A stretch of DNA of 64,000 nucleotides from Rhodanobacter thiooxydans LCS2 (GCF_000264375.1 NZ_AJXW01000003.1:1-64000), one strand, 5' to 3'; shown: positions 1 to 8,812, counted from the first letter of the stretch. Notes: a model not told the origin generated them from the letters alone. Program-made: numbers and translations.

Positions 1-1077
1 CCGCTGCGCCTGCCGCAGTTCAGCCGGCTCGGCCTGCCGCAGGCGCATGCCGCGATCCACGGCCAGGCCGCGCCCGGCTTCGCCGGGCTGGTGGCGCCCG
101 AGGGCCTGTGGGGGCATGCGGTGGAACGCGCCTGCGGCAAGGACACGCCGTCGGGCCACTGGGAAAGCGCCGGCGTGGTGCTGACGCAGCCGTTCGGGCT
201 GTTCGAGCAGGCTGAGCAGTCGTTTCCGCCGGCGCTGCTGCAGGCCCTGGTGGAGCAGGGCGCGCTGCCCGGTGTACTCGGCAACTGCCATGCCTCCGGG
301 ACGGAGATCGTCCAGCGCCTTGGCGCCGAGCACGTGCGCAGCGGCCGTCCGATCGTCTACACCTCGGCGGATTCCGTGTTCCAGATCGCCGCCCACGAGC
401 AGGCGTTCGGCCTGGACCGGCTGTACCGCCTGTGCGAGCTGGCGCGCCCGCTGCTCGACGACTACCGCATCGGGCGGGTGATCGCGCGGCCGTTCACCGG
501 CGACGCCGCCACCGGCTTCAGCCGCACCGTGCATCGGCGCGACTATGCCTTGCCTCCGCCCGCGCCGACGCTGCTCGACGCGCTGCAGGCGGCCGGTGGC
601 GAGGTGATCGCGATCGGCAAGATCGATGACATCTTTGCCCACCGCGGCGTGTCGCGGGTGGTGCACGCGTACGGCCACGACGCCCTGTTCGACGCCACCC
701 TGGCGGCGCTGGCGCAGGCCGGCCCGCACAGCCTGATCGCGACCAACTTCGTGGACTTCGACATGCTGTACGGCCATCGGCGCGACGTGTTCGGCTATGC
801 CGCGGCGCTGGAAGCACTGGACGCGCGGTTGGCGGAGTTGCTGCAGGCGTTGCAGCCCGGCGACCTGCTGGTGATCAGCGCCGACCACGGCTGCGACCCG
901 GTCTGGCCGGGCAGCGACCACACCCGCGAGTGCGTCCCGGTGCTGGCGTTCGGGCCGGGGCTGGCGCCGCGCGCGTTGGGCCGGCGCGACAGCTTTGCCG
1001 ACATCGGCCAGAGCATGGCCGCCCATCTGGGTCTGCCACCGCTGGCGGCAGGTCGCAGCTTTCTTCCCTCTGCATGA
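1..1077 (+). CDS. deoB: Phosphopentomutase, 5' end outside window
   Basis: Interconverts (deoxy)ribose 1-phosphate and 5-phosphate in nucleoside salvage in the cytosol. The reading frame is open from base 1, so the true start lies upstream; the GTG at 91 is internal. DeoB hallmarks are visible: GTEIVQRLGAEHVRSG, then IVYTSADSVFQIAAHE, and near the C-terminus the metal-binding segment DHGCDPVWPGSDHTRE. About 358 residues are present out of roughly 390-400 usual for the family, so only the N-terminal metal motif is missing. A 10-base gap separates it from deoD, so the two are probably cotranscribed. Confidence 0.93.
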   Translation, partial: PLRLPQFSRLGLPQAHAAIHGQAAPGFAGLVAPEGLWGHAVERACGKDTPSGHWESAGVVLTQPFGLFEQAEQSFPPALLQALVEQGALPGVLGNCHASGTEIVQRLGAEHVRSGRPIVYTSADSVFQIAAHEQAFGLDRLYRLCELARPLLDDYRIGRVIARPFTGDAATGFSRTVHRRDYALPPPAPTLLDALQAAGGEVIAIGKIDDIFAHRGVSRVVHAYGHDALFDATLAALAQAGPHSLIATNFVDFDMLYGHRRDVFGYAAALEALDARLAELLQALQPGDLLVISADHGCDPVWPGSDHTRECVPVLAFGPGLAPRALGRRDSFADIGQSMAAHLGLPPLAAGRSFLPSA

Positions 1078-1087
1078 TCGCCATCGC

Positions 1088-1801
1088 ATGAGCACACCCC
1101 ATCTCGACGCCGCCCCGGACATGATCGCCGACACCGTGCTGCTGCCCGGCGATCCGCTGCGCGCGCGGCACATGGCCCACGAGTTTCTCGATGACGGGCG
1201 CGAAGTGAACACGCGTCGCAACATGCTCGGCTACACCGGCTTCTATCGCGGCATGCGCGTGTCGGTGATCGGCAGCGGCATGGGCATTCCTTCCTGCGCG
1301 ATCTATGCGACCGAGCTGGCTCGCGTGTTCGGCGTGCGCCGGATCGTGCGCGTCGGCACCTGCGGCGGCGTGGGCGATATCGAACTGGGCGATCTGCTAC
1401 TGGCGCAGGCGGCATCGACCGACTCGAACTTCAACCGGCTGCAATTCGGCGGCCACGACCTGGCCGCGTGCGCCGATTTCGGCCTGATGCGCGCGGCCGT
1501 CGACACCGCCGCCGCGCAGCGCGTCGCCCTGCGCGTCGCCGGCGTGTTCAGCACCGACTGCTTCTACGGCGGCGACCCGCAGCTGCTCGCGCGGCTGCTG
1601 GCGCATCGCATCCGCGGGGTCGAGATGGAATCGGCCGGACTCTACGGCGTGGCCATGCGCGAAGGCTTCCAGGCACTGTCCGTGCTGACCGTCAGCGACC
1701 ACCTGGAACATGACGCGCACATGCCGCCGACGCAGCGCGAACAGGGTCTGGCGCGGATGACCGCACTGGTGCTGGACAGCCTGCTGCCGGCGGCGGGTTG
1801 A
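1088..1801 (+). CDS. deoD: Purine-nucleoside phosphorylase, DeoD type
   Basis: Phosphorolysis of purine (deoxy)nucleosides to base plus (deoxy)ribose 1-phosphate, which feeds the neighbouring DeoB. The protein is 237 residues, matching the E. coli DeoD length. Visible family motifs are MSTPHL at the start, LPGDPLRA (phosphate loop), GHGMG-like GSGMGIPS, RVGTCGG, GVEMESAG (ribose/base site) and TVSDH. The ATG at 1088 was chosen because the family begins exactly there; the open frame extends upstream only through deoB sequence in another frame. No strong Shine-Dalgarno, consistent with coupling to deoB. Confidence 0.93.
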   Translation: MSTPHLDAAPDMIADTVLLPGDPLRARHMAHEFLDDGREVNTRRNMLGYTGFYRGMRVSVIGSGMGIPSCAIYATELARVFGVRRIVRVGTCGGVGDIELGDLLLAQAASTDSNFNRLQFGGHDLAACADFGLMRAAVDTAAAQRVALRVAGVFSTDCFYGGDPQLLARLLAHRIRGVEMESAGLYGVAMREGFQALSVLTVSDHLEHDAHMPPTQREQGLARMTALVLDSLLPAAG

Positions 1802-1825
1802 GTTTCGGCCGGCGCGCCGGCCCGC

Positions 1826-3004
1826 TCAGTCCGGGCGAACGTCGGACGAACACAGCGCCTCGATTTGCGGGTAGCCCGTGAACGTCGCGCGGGCCGAGCA
1901 TGCCGGGCAATCCGGGTTGCGCGGCAGCCGCGTCTTGTGGAACTGCATGCCCAGCGCGTCGAAGCTGAGCAACTGGCCGACCAGTGGATCGCCCAGACCC
2001 AGGATCAGCTTCAGCGCCTCGGTCGCCTGCAGCAGCCCGACGATGCCGGGCAGCACGCCAAGCACCCCCGCTTCGCTGCAATTGGGTGCGTCGGCTGCGG
2101 ATGGCGGCAGCGGGAACAGGCAGCGGTAGCACGGTGAATCGTCGCGGCGCGGATCGAACACGCCGAGCTGCCCGCTGAAACGCTCCACCGCGCCGTAGAT
2201 CATCGGCATCTTCAGGCGCAGCGAGGCGGCTGCCAGCAGGTAGCGCGTGGGAAAGTTGTCGGTGCCGTCGAGTATCAGGTCGTGGCCGGCGAGCAGCCGC
2301 TCCACATTGCCGGCATCCAGCCGCTCGGCCCGCGTCTCGACGCGGATGCGCGGGTTCAGCGCCTGCAGCGTCATCTGCGCCGACGTGGTCTTGGCCATGC
2401 CTACGCGCGCGTCGGCGTGGACGACTTGCCGGTGCAGGTTCGAGCGTTCCACCGTGTCGTTGTCGATCAGGGTGAGCTGGCCGACGCCGGCGGCGGCGAG
2501 GTACAGCGCTGCCGGCGAGCCCAGCCCGCCGGCGCCCACGATCGCCACTTTGGCCGCGCCCAGCCGGGTTTGCCCCTGCTCGCCGACCTGCGCCAGCTGC
2601 AACTGGCGTGCATAGCGCTCGGCGGCGTCCGGGTCGAGCGTGCCGGCCGCGATGGGCAGGCCTTCGGCTTTCCAGCGCGTGAACCCGCCGGCGACCGAGC
2701 TCACCTGGCGGTAGCCGAGGCGCTGCAGCGATTCGGCGGCGAGCAACGAACGTCGCCCGGATGCGCACAGCAGCAGCAGGGGACGTTCGCGATCCTGCTG
2801 CAGGTCCTCGATGCGCAGCTCGAGGTGGCCGCGCGACAGGCCCAGCGCATGGGCGGGCAGGCCGCCGGCGCGCTCGGCGTCCTCGCGCACGTCGATCAGC
2901 AGCGCGCCCAGGGCCTGTTGCGCCAGCGCCTGGGCCGGGGAAACCTCCGATATGCGCCGGCGCAGTTGCTCCAGCCAGGAGTCGCGGTTGGTCGGGACGC
3001 TCAT
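1826..3004 (-). CDS. moeB: Molybdopterin-synthase adenylyltransferase with N-terminal rhodanese domain
   Basis: E1-like enzyme that adenylates the MoaD C-terminal glycine, here joined to a sulfur-transfer domain. The 392-residue protein starts with a rhodanese domain (about residues 20-110) whose active loop is CASGRRS. It continues as a ThiF/MoeB fold with the ATP-binding GAGGLGSP, DNDTVERSNLHRQ, DGTDNFPTRYLL, and zinc-binding pairs CYRC and CPAC. Start ATG at 3004 (MSVPTN). It lies opposite the moa operon and close to it. ThiF or a MoeBR-type dual role with a thiamine carrier protein cannot be excluded; the nearby moaD favours MoeB. Confidence 0.88.
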   Translation of the reverse strand: MSVPTNRDSWLEQLRRRISEVSPAQALAQQALGALLIDVREDAERAGGLPAHALGLSRGHLELRIEDLQQDRERPLLLLCASGRRSLLAAESLQRLGYRQVSSVAGGFTRWKAEGLPIAAGTLDPDAAERYARQLQLAQVGEQGQTRLGAAKVAIVGAGGLGSPAALYLAAAGVGQLTLIDNDTVERSNLHRQVVHADARVGMAKTTSAQMTLQALNPRIRVETRAERLDAGNVERLLAGHDLILDGTDNFPTRYLLAAASLRLKMPMIYGAVERFSGQLGVFDPRRDDSPCYRCLFPLPPSAADAPNCSEAGVLGVLPGIVGLLQATEALKLILGLGDPLVGQLLSFDALGMQFHKTRLPRNPDCPACSARATFTGYPQIEALCSSDVRPD

Positions 3005-3075
3005 GGCGGAAGTCTGTGCGCGGGGGAAGGGGTATGCAAGCCGGCGCCCGCAGCGTGGTGGAGCCGTGGCCCGGC

Positions 3076-3480
3076 TCAGCAGAACTGCAGCACGTGGCCT
3101 TCGCGATCGAAGGCGGCGAACTCGGCCACGCGTCCGTTGTTGATCGCGTTGACCATGAAGCGCAGCGGCTGCGCGGCTTCGTCGGTGCCCGGGGGCACGC
3201 CGGCGCGACCGGACAGGCTGGCGACGCACACGATGTCCCACGGCAGGCCGGTGGTTGCGGACTCTTCCACCAGGGCGGCGAAGCTGGCGACTTCCTCCGG
3301 CGCCTTGTCCACGCACAGGCTGGGCGACAGGTTGCCGCCTTCTCCCCGTGCCGCGCGTTCGCGCTGCGCATCGGTGGCCGCCTCCGGCAATTCGACGCGC
3401 GCGAAGACGAACAGCAGCCGTTGCGGCTCGGGCTGCCGGCGGCTCGCGTCAAGCAGATCCTGGAAGCTGGTCAGCGCCAT
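3076..3480 (-). CDS. Conserved hypothetical protein (134 aa)
   Basis: A soluble 134-residue protein without signal peptide or membrane segment. The pattern LFVFARVELPEAAT followed by CVDKAPEEVASFAALV and an N-G-R-V-A-E-F segment near the C-terminus resembles a small proteobacterial family often labelled, without good reason, ribonucleotide reductase subunit alpha. It has no recognisable catalytic motif. It ends 71 bases before the moeB start on the same strand and its start faces the moaA promoter region. Function unknown; a role connected to molybdenum cofactor is only positional. Confidence 0.7.
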   Translation of the reverse strand: MALTSFQDLLDASRRQPEPQRLLFVFARVELPEAATDAQRERAARGEGGNLSPSLCVDKAPEEVASFAALVEESATTGLPWDIVCVASLSGRAGVPPGTDEAAQPLRFMVNAINNGRVAEFAAFDREGHVLQFC

Positions 3481-3569
3481 GATGGTCGTGCGTCCCCGGG
3501 AGAAGTCTTGAAATTAGCATGCGATGCGCGAGCCGGCGCGGTGATCGTGACAACGTGCCGCACGGTGGT

Positions 3570-3583
3570 TTGACTCCAGTCAA
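3570..3583 (+). promoter_or_regulatory. FNR-type box, moa operon promoter
   Basis: TTGACTCCAGTCAA is a perfect inverted repeat in the intergenic region before moaA. A hexamer TAACGT at 3606-3611 sits at the -10 position expected when the box is centred at -41.5, giving a predicted transcript start near 3618. This argues that the GTG at 3617 is not a start codon. The leader of about 115 bases to the GTG at 3734 shows no riboswitch I recognise. Confidence 0.8.
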
Positions 3584-3733
3584 TGGTGCCCGCGTGCCGA
3601 CACGCTAACGTGACTTGTGCGTAAACTGATGCAGATGCGGCACTCGCCTGTGGCAGCGGACACGTCGGTCGCCCGCGACGCGGCCGAAGGATCGCCGGAT
3701 CGGCAAGTTTGCCAAATCGAAAGTGGAGCGGTA

Positions 3734-4714
3734 GTGCAGACCCTGGTTGACCATCATGGACGCTCATTTCCCTACCTGCGCCTGTCGTTGACCGAGGCGT
3801 GCAATTACCGCTGCACGTATTGCCTGCCCGACGGCTACCAGGTAAACGGCCACCCGAGCTTCCTCACGCTGGCGGAGATCGGGCGGCTGGTGTGCGGGTT
3901 TGCCGCGCTGGGCATGAGCAAGATCCGCCTGACTGGCGGCGAACCCAGCCTGCGCAAGGACCTGCCGGCGATCATCGCCGCCGTGGCCGCGGTGCCCGGC
4001 ATCCGCCGGATCGCGCTGACCACCAACGGCTGCCGCCTGCCGCGGCTGGTGCGCGGCTGGCGCGAGGCAGGGCTCACCGCGCTCAACGTCAGCTTGGACA
4101 GCCTCGACGCGGCGCGCTACCTGGACATCACCGGGCATGACCGTTTCGCCGAAGTCACCGAGGGCATCGAACACGCGCTTGAGCTGGGCTTCGAGGCAGT
4201 GAAGATCAACGCGGTATTGCTGCGCGGGCGCAACGACGACGAGCTTCCCGCGTGGCTGGACTACCTGCGCGGGCGCGACGTCGCGCTGCGCTTCATCGAG
4301 CTGATGCGCACCGGCGAGAACGGCGAGTTCTTCGAGCGCCACCATGTGCGTGCCGAGGGCCTGCAGCGGCAGTTGCTGGCCGACGGCTGGATGTTGCGGC
4401 CGCGCGCGGCGGACGCCGGGCCGGCGCTCGAATACGCGCATCCGGACTATCGCGGCCGTATCGGCGTGATCGCGCCGTATGCCCGCGATTTCTGCGCCGG
4501 CTGCAATCGCCTGCGAGTCACCGCACGCGGCGACCTGCGGCTGTGCCTGTTCGGCAATTTCGGCATTTCGTTGCGGCCGCTGCTGCAGTCCGACGACGAC
4601 CACCACGCGCTGGTGGCGCACATCGCCACCCAGCTCGGCCTGAAGGCCGCCGGCCACGGCCTGCACCAGGGGCTGACCGGCATCACGCCGCACCTGGCCT
4701 CGATCGGAGGATGA
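3734..4714 (+). CDS. moaA: GTP 3',8-cyclase, radical SAM
   Basis: First step of molybdopterin synthesis: converts GTP to the 3',8-cyclo intermediate. The 326-residue protein has the radical SAM cluster CNYRCTYC (Cys23, 27, 30), TGGEPSLR, and the second C-terminal iron-sulfur site in FCAGCNRLRVT...LRLC; it ends in the functional GG. Start: GTG 3734 is chosen because it has GGAG at 3725-3728 five bases upstream and gives the usual family length. Earlier in-frame starts at 3617 and 3629 would add a non-homologous extension and overlap the predicted transcript start. First gene of the moa operon, with an FNR-type box upstream. Confidence 0.93.
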   Translation: MQTLVDHHGRSFPYLRLSLTEACNYRCTYCLPDGYQVNGHPSFLTLAEIGRLVCGFAALGMSKIRLTGGEPSLRKDLPAIIAAVAAVPGIRRIALTTNGCRLPRLVRGWREAGLTALNVSLDSLDAARYLDITGHDRFAEVTEGIEHALELGFEAVKINAVLLRGRNDDELPAWLDYLRGRDVALRFIELMRTGENGEFFERHHVRAEGLQRQLLADGWMLRPRAADAGPALEYAHPDYRGRIGVIAPYARDFCAGCNRLRVTARGDLRLCLFGNFGISLRPLLQSDDDHHALVAHIATQLGLKAAGHGLHQGLTGITPHLASIGG

Positions 4715-5718
4715 CCTTGCCCGCTACCGAACACGTCGCCGCCTTCCACATGGCGGACATCCGCGACAAGCGCCCGACCCGACGCCGTGCCGTAGCCGTC
4801 GGCGAGTTGCAGGCCGGCCCGGTGGCTTGGCCGCTGATCGTCGAGCGCCGCCTGCCCAAGGGCGATGCGCTAGTGATGGCGGAAGTGGCCGGGCTGCAGG
4901 GCGCCAAGCAGGCCTCGGCGCTGATGCCGCTGTGCCATCCGCTGCCGCTGGAGCTGGTGCGGGTGCACTGCGAACCGGTGGCCGAGCGGCTGGCGATCCG
5001 GGTCTATTGCGAGGTGGCGACCGAGGCCCGCACCGGGGTGGAGATGGAGGCGCTGGCCGGCGTCAACGCCGCGCTGCTGACGCTGTACGACCTGAGCAAG
5101 CCGGTCGAGCCGGCGCTGTCGATCGGCGGCATCCGCCTGCTGTTCAAGGAAGGCGGCAAGAGTGGCCTGTGGCGGCACCCGGAAGGCATGAGCGAGGCGG
5201 AGCAGGCGCACTACCGCCCGCGCGACATCGCACGCCTGCAGGGCGTGTCGTGTGCGGTGGTCACGCTCAGCGACCGGGCGCACGAGGGCCGCTACGAGGA
5301 TCGTTCCGGCCCGCTGCTGGTGGAAGGCCTGCGCCAGCTGGGCGCGCAGGTGGACCACGTCGACGTGCTGCCCGATGGCGTGCAGCCGCTGGCCGCGCAC
5401 CTGCGCGCGCTGGCCGCGGCGCAGGTGCGGCTGTGCCTGTGCACCGGTGGCACCGGGCTGGGTCCGCGCGACCTCACGCCCGAGGCGCTGGCGCAGGTGG
5501 CCGATCGCCGGGTCAGCGGGCTGGCCGAGATGCTGCGCAGCGAAAGCGCGCGGCATACGCCGCTGGCGTGGCTGAGCCGGGCCGAAGCGGTGCAGCTGGG
5601 ACGCATGCTGGTGCTGGCGATGCCGGGCAGCCCGCGGGCGGCCGGCCAGGGTATGGCGATCGTGGCGCCGCTGCTGGCGCATGCGCTGGCCATGATGGAC
5701 GGCGAGGCACACCCATGA
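4711..5718 (+). CDS. moaCB: MoaC-MoaB fusion, molybdopterin biosynthesis
   Basis: One 335-residue chain carries two activities. Residues about 10-157 are MoaC (cyclic pyranopterin monophosphate synthase) with PLCHPLPL, GVEMEALAGVNAALLTLYD and GGKSG. Residues about 175-330 are MoaB/Mog-like (molybdopterin adenylyl transfer) with VTLSDRAHEGRYEDRSGP, CTGGTGLGPRD and AMPGSPRA. The ATG at 4711 overlaps the moaA stop (ATGA). GGAGG at 4706-4710 is too close for this ATG but well placed for the in-frame TTG at 4717, which may be the real start. The two domains are joined by a short linker with no internal stop. Confidence 0.92.
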   Translation: MTLPATEHVAAFHMADIRDKRPTRRRAVAVGELQAGPVAWPLIVERRLPKGDALVMAEVAGLQGAKQASALMPLCHPLPLELVRVHCEPVAERLAIRVYCEVATEARTGVEMEALAGVNAALLTLYDLSKPVEPALSIGGIRLLFKEGGKSGLWRHPEGMSEAEQAHYRPRDIARLQGVSCAVVTLSDRAHEGRYEDRSGPLLVEGLRQLGAQVDHVDVLPDGVQPLAAHLRALAAAQVRLCLCTGGTGLGPRDLTPEALAQVADRRVSGLAEMLRSESARHTPLAWLSRAEAVQLGRMLVLAMPGSPRAAGQGMAIVAPLLAHALAMMDGEAHP

Positions 5719-6968
5719 TCGCCTACCACGAGGCGCTGGCGCTCATCCTGGCGCGGGCGCGCCGGCTGCCGGAGCGGTCGTGTCCGCTGGAGCAGGCGCT
5801 GGGTCGACTGCTGGCCCGGCCGGTGAGCAGTCCCGCCGAGCTGCCGCCGTTCGACAATGCCGCGATGGACGGCTTCGCCCTGCATGCCGGCGATGCCCGG
5901 CTGCCGGCCGGCAGCGAGTTTGCCGTGAGGGGCGCGCAGGCGGCGGGCGACGCCCTGGCGCGAGCCGATGGTGGCGCCTGGGAAATCATGACCGGCGCGC
6001 GCATGCCCGCGGGGATGGACACGGTGGTGCCGGTGGAACAGGTCGAGATCGTCGAGCACGATGGCGACGGCCGGCCGCGGCGCATCCGGCTGGGCGTCGC
6101 CGTCGTGGCCGGCCGGCACGTGCGCCGCCGCGGCGAGGACGTGCCGCTGGGGGCCGAGCTGATGCCGGCGGGCGAGCTGTTGCAGGCGCAGCACCTGGCG
6201 CTGCTGGCCGCCCTGGGCATCGCCGGGGTGCCGGTCGTGCGGCGCCCGCGCGTGGCCATCATCTGCACCGGGCGGGAACTGGTGGACGACCCCGGCCAGC
6301 CGCTGCAGAGCGGGCAGATCCGCAACAGCAACGGCCCATTCCTGGCCGCGCGCCTCGCCGCCGCCGGCGCGCAGGTGGTGTATCGGCAGACGGTGCAGGA
6401 TGACCCGGCGGCCTTCGTGCGCGCGCTGGGCGAGGCGCTGCATGCCGGGGCCACGGTGGTGCTCAGTACCGGCGCGGTGTCGATGGGGCGCCATGATTTC
6501 GTGCCCGAGGCGCTGCGCGAGCTCGGTGCGCAGATCCATTTCCACAAGGTGCGGATCCGTCCGGGCAAGCCCTTGCTGTTTGCCAGCCTGGCGGACGGCG
6601 CATTGTTCTTCGGGCTGCCGGGCAACCCGGTGTCCAGCGCGGTGGGCCTGCGTTTCTTCGTCGAGCCGGCCCTGCGCGGCATGCTCGGCCTGCCGCCGGA
6701 GCGCCCGCTGCGGTTGCCGCTGCAGCAGCGCTTCGAGCAATGCGCGGCGTTGCGATGCTTCCTCAAGGGCAAGCTGGCGCTGGCTGCCGACGGGCGCTTG
6801 CAGGCCGTGCTGCTGGACGGGCAGGAGTCGTTCCGGATCCGGCCGTTGCTCGACACCGGCGGGTGGGTGGTGCTGGCCGAGGATGCGCAGGTGTGCGAGC
6901 CGGGCAGCATGGTCGAGGTTTACGCGCTGGGGCACTTGCAGCCGCTGGCGATCGGGAGCGGGGCATGA
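5715..6968 (+). CDS. moeA: Molybdopterin molybdenumtransferase
   Basis: Inserts molybdate into adenylylated molybdopterin. The 417-residue protein shows the MoeA landmarks PPFDNAAMDGFAL near residue 50, MTGARMPAGMDTVVPVE, RRRGEDVPLG, STGAVSMGRHDF, HFHKVRIRPGKPLLF and FGLPGNPVSS. The ATG at 5715 overlaps the moaCB stop by four bases, so translation is coupled. A typical family length and the operon context with moaD, moaE and mobA make the call secure. Confidence 0.95.
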   Translation: MIAYHEALALILARARRLPERSCPLEQALGRLLARPVSSPAELPPFDNAAMDGFALHAGDARLPAGSEFAVRGAQAAGDALARADGGAWEIMTGARMPAGMDTVVPVEQVEIVEHDGDGRPRRIRLGVAVVAGRHVRRRGEDVPLGAELMPAGELLQAQHLALLAALGIAGVPVVRRPRVAIICTGRELVDDPGQPLQSGQIRNSNGPFLAARLAAAGAQVVYRQTVQDDPAAFVRALGEALHAGATVVLSTGAVSMGRHDFVPEALRELGAQIHFHKVRIRPGKPLLFASLADGALFFGLPGNPVSSAVGLRFFVEPALRGMLGLPPERPLRLPLQQRFEQCAALRCFLKGKLALAADGRLQAVLLDGQESFRIRPLLDTGGWVVLAEDAQVCEPGSMVEVYALGHLQPLAIGSGA

Positions 6969-7225
6969 AGGTTGAAGTCAGCCTGTTCGGCGCGTTTCGC
7001 GACCACGAACCGGGTGCGGCGGTAACGCTGGAGGTGCCTGCGGGCGCGCGCGTGGCGGACCTGCGCAGCGCATTGGCGGCATACGGCCGCGCGCATTGGC
7101 CGGGGTTCCGGGAGGGCCTGCTGCTGCGCTCGGCCTTCGCCAGCCAGACCTGCGTGCTGGGCGAGCAGGAAGCGCTGCCCGAAAGCGGGCCGGTCGTGGT
7201 GCTGCCGCCGGTTGGTGGAGGTTGA
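6965..7225 (+). CDS. moaD: Molybdopterin synthase sulfur-carrier subunit
   Basis: Ubiquitin-like 86-residue small subunit of molybdopterin synthase. Its C-terminal Gly-Gly (PPVGGG) is the residue adenylated by MoeB and then thiocarboxylated. Hydrophobic pattern and LPPVGGG tail match MoaD. Start ATG at 6965 overlaps the moeA stop (ATGA). The next gene moaE begins two bases after this stop. Confidence 0.9.
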   Translation: MKVEVSLFGAFRDHEPGAAVTLEVPAGARVADLRSALAAYGRAHWPGFREGLLLRSAFASQTCVLGEQEALPESGPVVVLPPVGGG

Positions 7226-7226
7226 G

Positions 7227-7727
7227 ATGGGCGATTTTCTCCGCAGGATCGTGGATGTCGAGCACGAGCGCATCGATCCGGCCGCCGCGATGGAGTTCGT
7301 CGCCGACCCGGCCTTCGGCGGGTTCGCCATGTTCGTCGGCCGGGTGCGCGAGCAGAACCAGGGGCGGGCGGTCACCGGCGTCAGCTACGACGTGTTCGAG
7401 CAGCTGGCGCTGGTGGGCTTCGACGACATCATGCGGCGTGCACAGGAGCAGTTCGGGTCGCGCCTGAAGATCTATCTGGCCCATGCCCGCGGGCGGCTCG
7501 GCATCGGCGATGTCGCGGTGGTCGTGGCGGTGGGCACGCCGCACCGCGACGAGGCGTTTCGCGCCTGCCGCCAGGTCATCGAGGCGGTCAAGCACGGCAG
7601 CCCGATCTGGAAGCAGGAGCACTACGTGGACGGCAGCAGCGAGTGGAGCGAGGGCTGCTCGCTGTGCGAGTCACACGAACGGGACCGTGGACCGGAGTCG
7701 CGACATGACGGCCACGCGCACGGCTGA
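7227..7727 (+). CDS. moaE: Molybdopterin synthase catalytic subunit
   Basis: Large subunit that transfers sulfur from MoaD to precursor Z. Visible: GGFAMFVGRVREQNQG near residue 30, YDVFEQLA, a HARGRLGIGDVAV stretch and the active-site lysine region VKHGSPIWKQEHYVDG. Predicted 166 residues. ATG 7227 is preferred over the GTG at 7212 because GGAG lies at 7217-7220 with normal spacing and the family starts there. The last 23 bases overlap mobA. The C-terminal tail after EWSEGCSLCESH is longer than in E. coli and rich in charged residues. Confidence 0.92.
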   Translation: MGDFLRRIVDVEHERIDPAAAMEFVADPAFGGFAMFVGRVREQNQGRAVTGVSYDVFEQLALVGFDDIMRRAQEQFGSRLKIYLAHARGRLGIGDVAVVVAVGTPHRDEAFRACRQVIEAVKHGSPIWKQEHYVDGSSEWSEGCSLCESHERDRGPESRHDGHAHG

Positions 7728-8289
7728 GCCGGCGCCCACGTTCGACGGCGTGGTGCTTGCCGGCGGCCAGTCCTCGCGCATGGGTACCGACAAGGCCACC
7801 CTGCCATGGCGCGGCCGCCCGCTGCTGCAGCACATGCGCGGGTTGCTGGAGCAGGCCGGCGCACAACGCGTGCTGACCTGTGGCCCCGATCCCGAGGCGC
7901 AGGGCCTGCCCGACCGGCAGCCCGGCCTGGGTCCCGTCGGCGGCCTGCTGACCCTGGCGCAGACCCAGGCGGATGGCATCTATCTGGTGCTGCCGGTGGA
8001 CATGCCGCAACTGACCAACGGGTTGCTGCGGCGACTGGTCGGTGCACTGGCGGAAGCCGAAGAAACGCCCTGCGCGACGTTCGCCGGGCATGTGCTGCCG
8101 CTGTGCCTGCGCCTGGACGAAACGACGCGCGCGGCGATCGCGGCCGTCGCCGGCCAGGCCCCGCGCATGCGTTCGCTGCGCGCCCTGCATGCCCGGCTGC
8201 AGGGTGCGGAACTAGCCGTCGACGACGACGAGCGCCGCTGCCTGGTCAATTGCAACACGCCCGAACAGTGGCAGGAGGTGCAGCCGTGA
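7705..8289 (+). CDS. mobA: Molybdenum cofactor guanylyltransferase
   Basis: Links GMP to Mo-molybdopterin to form the bis-MGD cofactor required by NarG-type enzymes. The 194-residue protein starts with the nucleotide loop LAGGQSSRMGTDKA, followed by GPVGGLL and PVDMPQ, and NCNTPEQW near the end, all typical of MobA. Start ATG 7705 is inside the 3' end of moaE, with GGAG at 7694-7697 upstream. The presence of mobA fits the bis-MGD nitrate reductase encoded directly downstream. Confidence 0.93.
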   Translation: MTATRTAEPAPTFDGVVLAGGQSSRMGTDKATLPWRGRPLLQHMRGLLEQAGAQRVLTCGPDPEAQGLPDRQPGLGPVGGLLTLAQTQADGIYLVLPVDMPQLTNGLLRRLVGALAEAEETPCATFAGHVLPLCLRLDETTRAAIAAVAGQAPRMRSLRALHARLQGAELAVDDDERRCLVNCNTPEQWQEVQP

Positions 8290-8639
8290 AGTTGCAGATC
8301 GATGGCCAGCAATGGCGCCTGCGGATCGACGAAGACGAACTCGCGCGCCTGCGCGACGGCCGGGCGCTGGACAGTGTGAGCTACCTTCCCGATGGCGCCG
8401 CATTCGGCTTCTCGCTGGCGCTGCTGCCCGTGGCGCAGGCCGGGCTGCAGCGGCGCGGCGACAGCTGGTCGTTCGGCCTGCCGGTCGAGCGGGTGGAGGC
8501 GTACGTGCAGCAATTGCCGTGCAAAAAGGGGCTGGAATTCGCGCTGCCGGCCAGCGCCGCGGCCGAGTGGCGGCTGCTGTTCGAGGTGGACGTGCGCGAC
8601 AGCCTGAGCCACCGCGGTGCGCCGCAACGCCCGCGCTGA
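8286..8639 (+). CDS. Conserved hypothetical protein at end of moa operon
   Basis: A 117-residue soluble protein starting at GTG 8286, whose GTGA overlaps the mobA stop, so it is translationally coupled to the cofactor genes. Segments RIDEDELARLRDG, SLALLPVAQAGLQ and LPCKKGLEFALP are visible, with no signal peptide or membrane segment. I do not recognise a characterised family. Its position as last gene of the moa operon, just before narG, suggests a role in cofactor handling or in maturation of molybdoenzymes, but nothing in the sequence proves it. Confidence 0.75.
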   Translation: MKLQIDGQQWRLRIDEDELARLRDGRALDSVSYLPDGAAFGFSLALLPVAQAGLQRRGDSWSFGLPVERVEAYVQQLPCKKGLEFALPASAAAEWRLLFEVDVRDSLSHRGAPQRPR

Positions 8640-8812
8640 GGAAGCCGCTGCGGCAAGGCGTCGCAGCGTGGCCGCGCCGGAGGCATGCGGCGGCCGGGGG
8701 AATGCCGTGCTCACGACGCCAGCGCAGGTGTGGTAACAGTTGTAGCGGAACTTGCGGACAGGTCGCGCCGACCGAGTCGAATCCGTACCGATCTGGTCGT
8801 GATTCCGTGCAC

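Noticed and set aside
3617-3733. Longer MoaA from GTG 3617 or ATG 3629
   Set aside because: GTG 3617 coincides with the predicted transcript start; neither has a ribosome site, and the extension has no family similarity.
8646-8668. Terminator after the moa operon
   Set aside because: The seven-base stem has a nine-base loop and no T-run.
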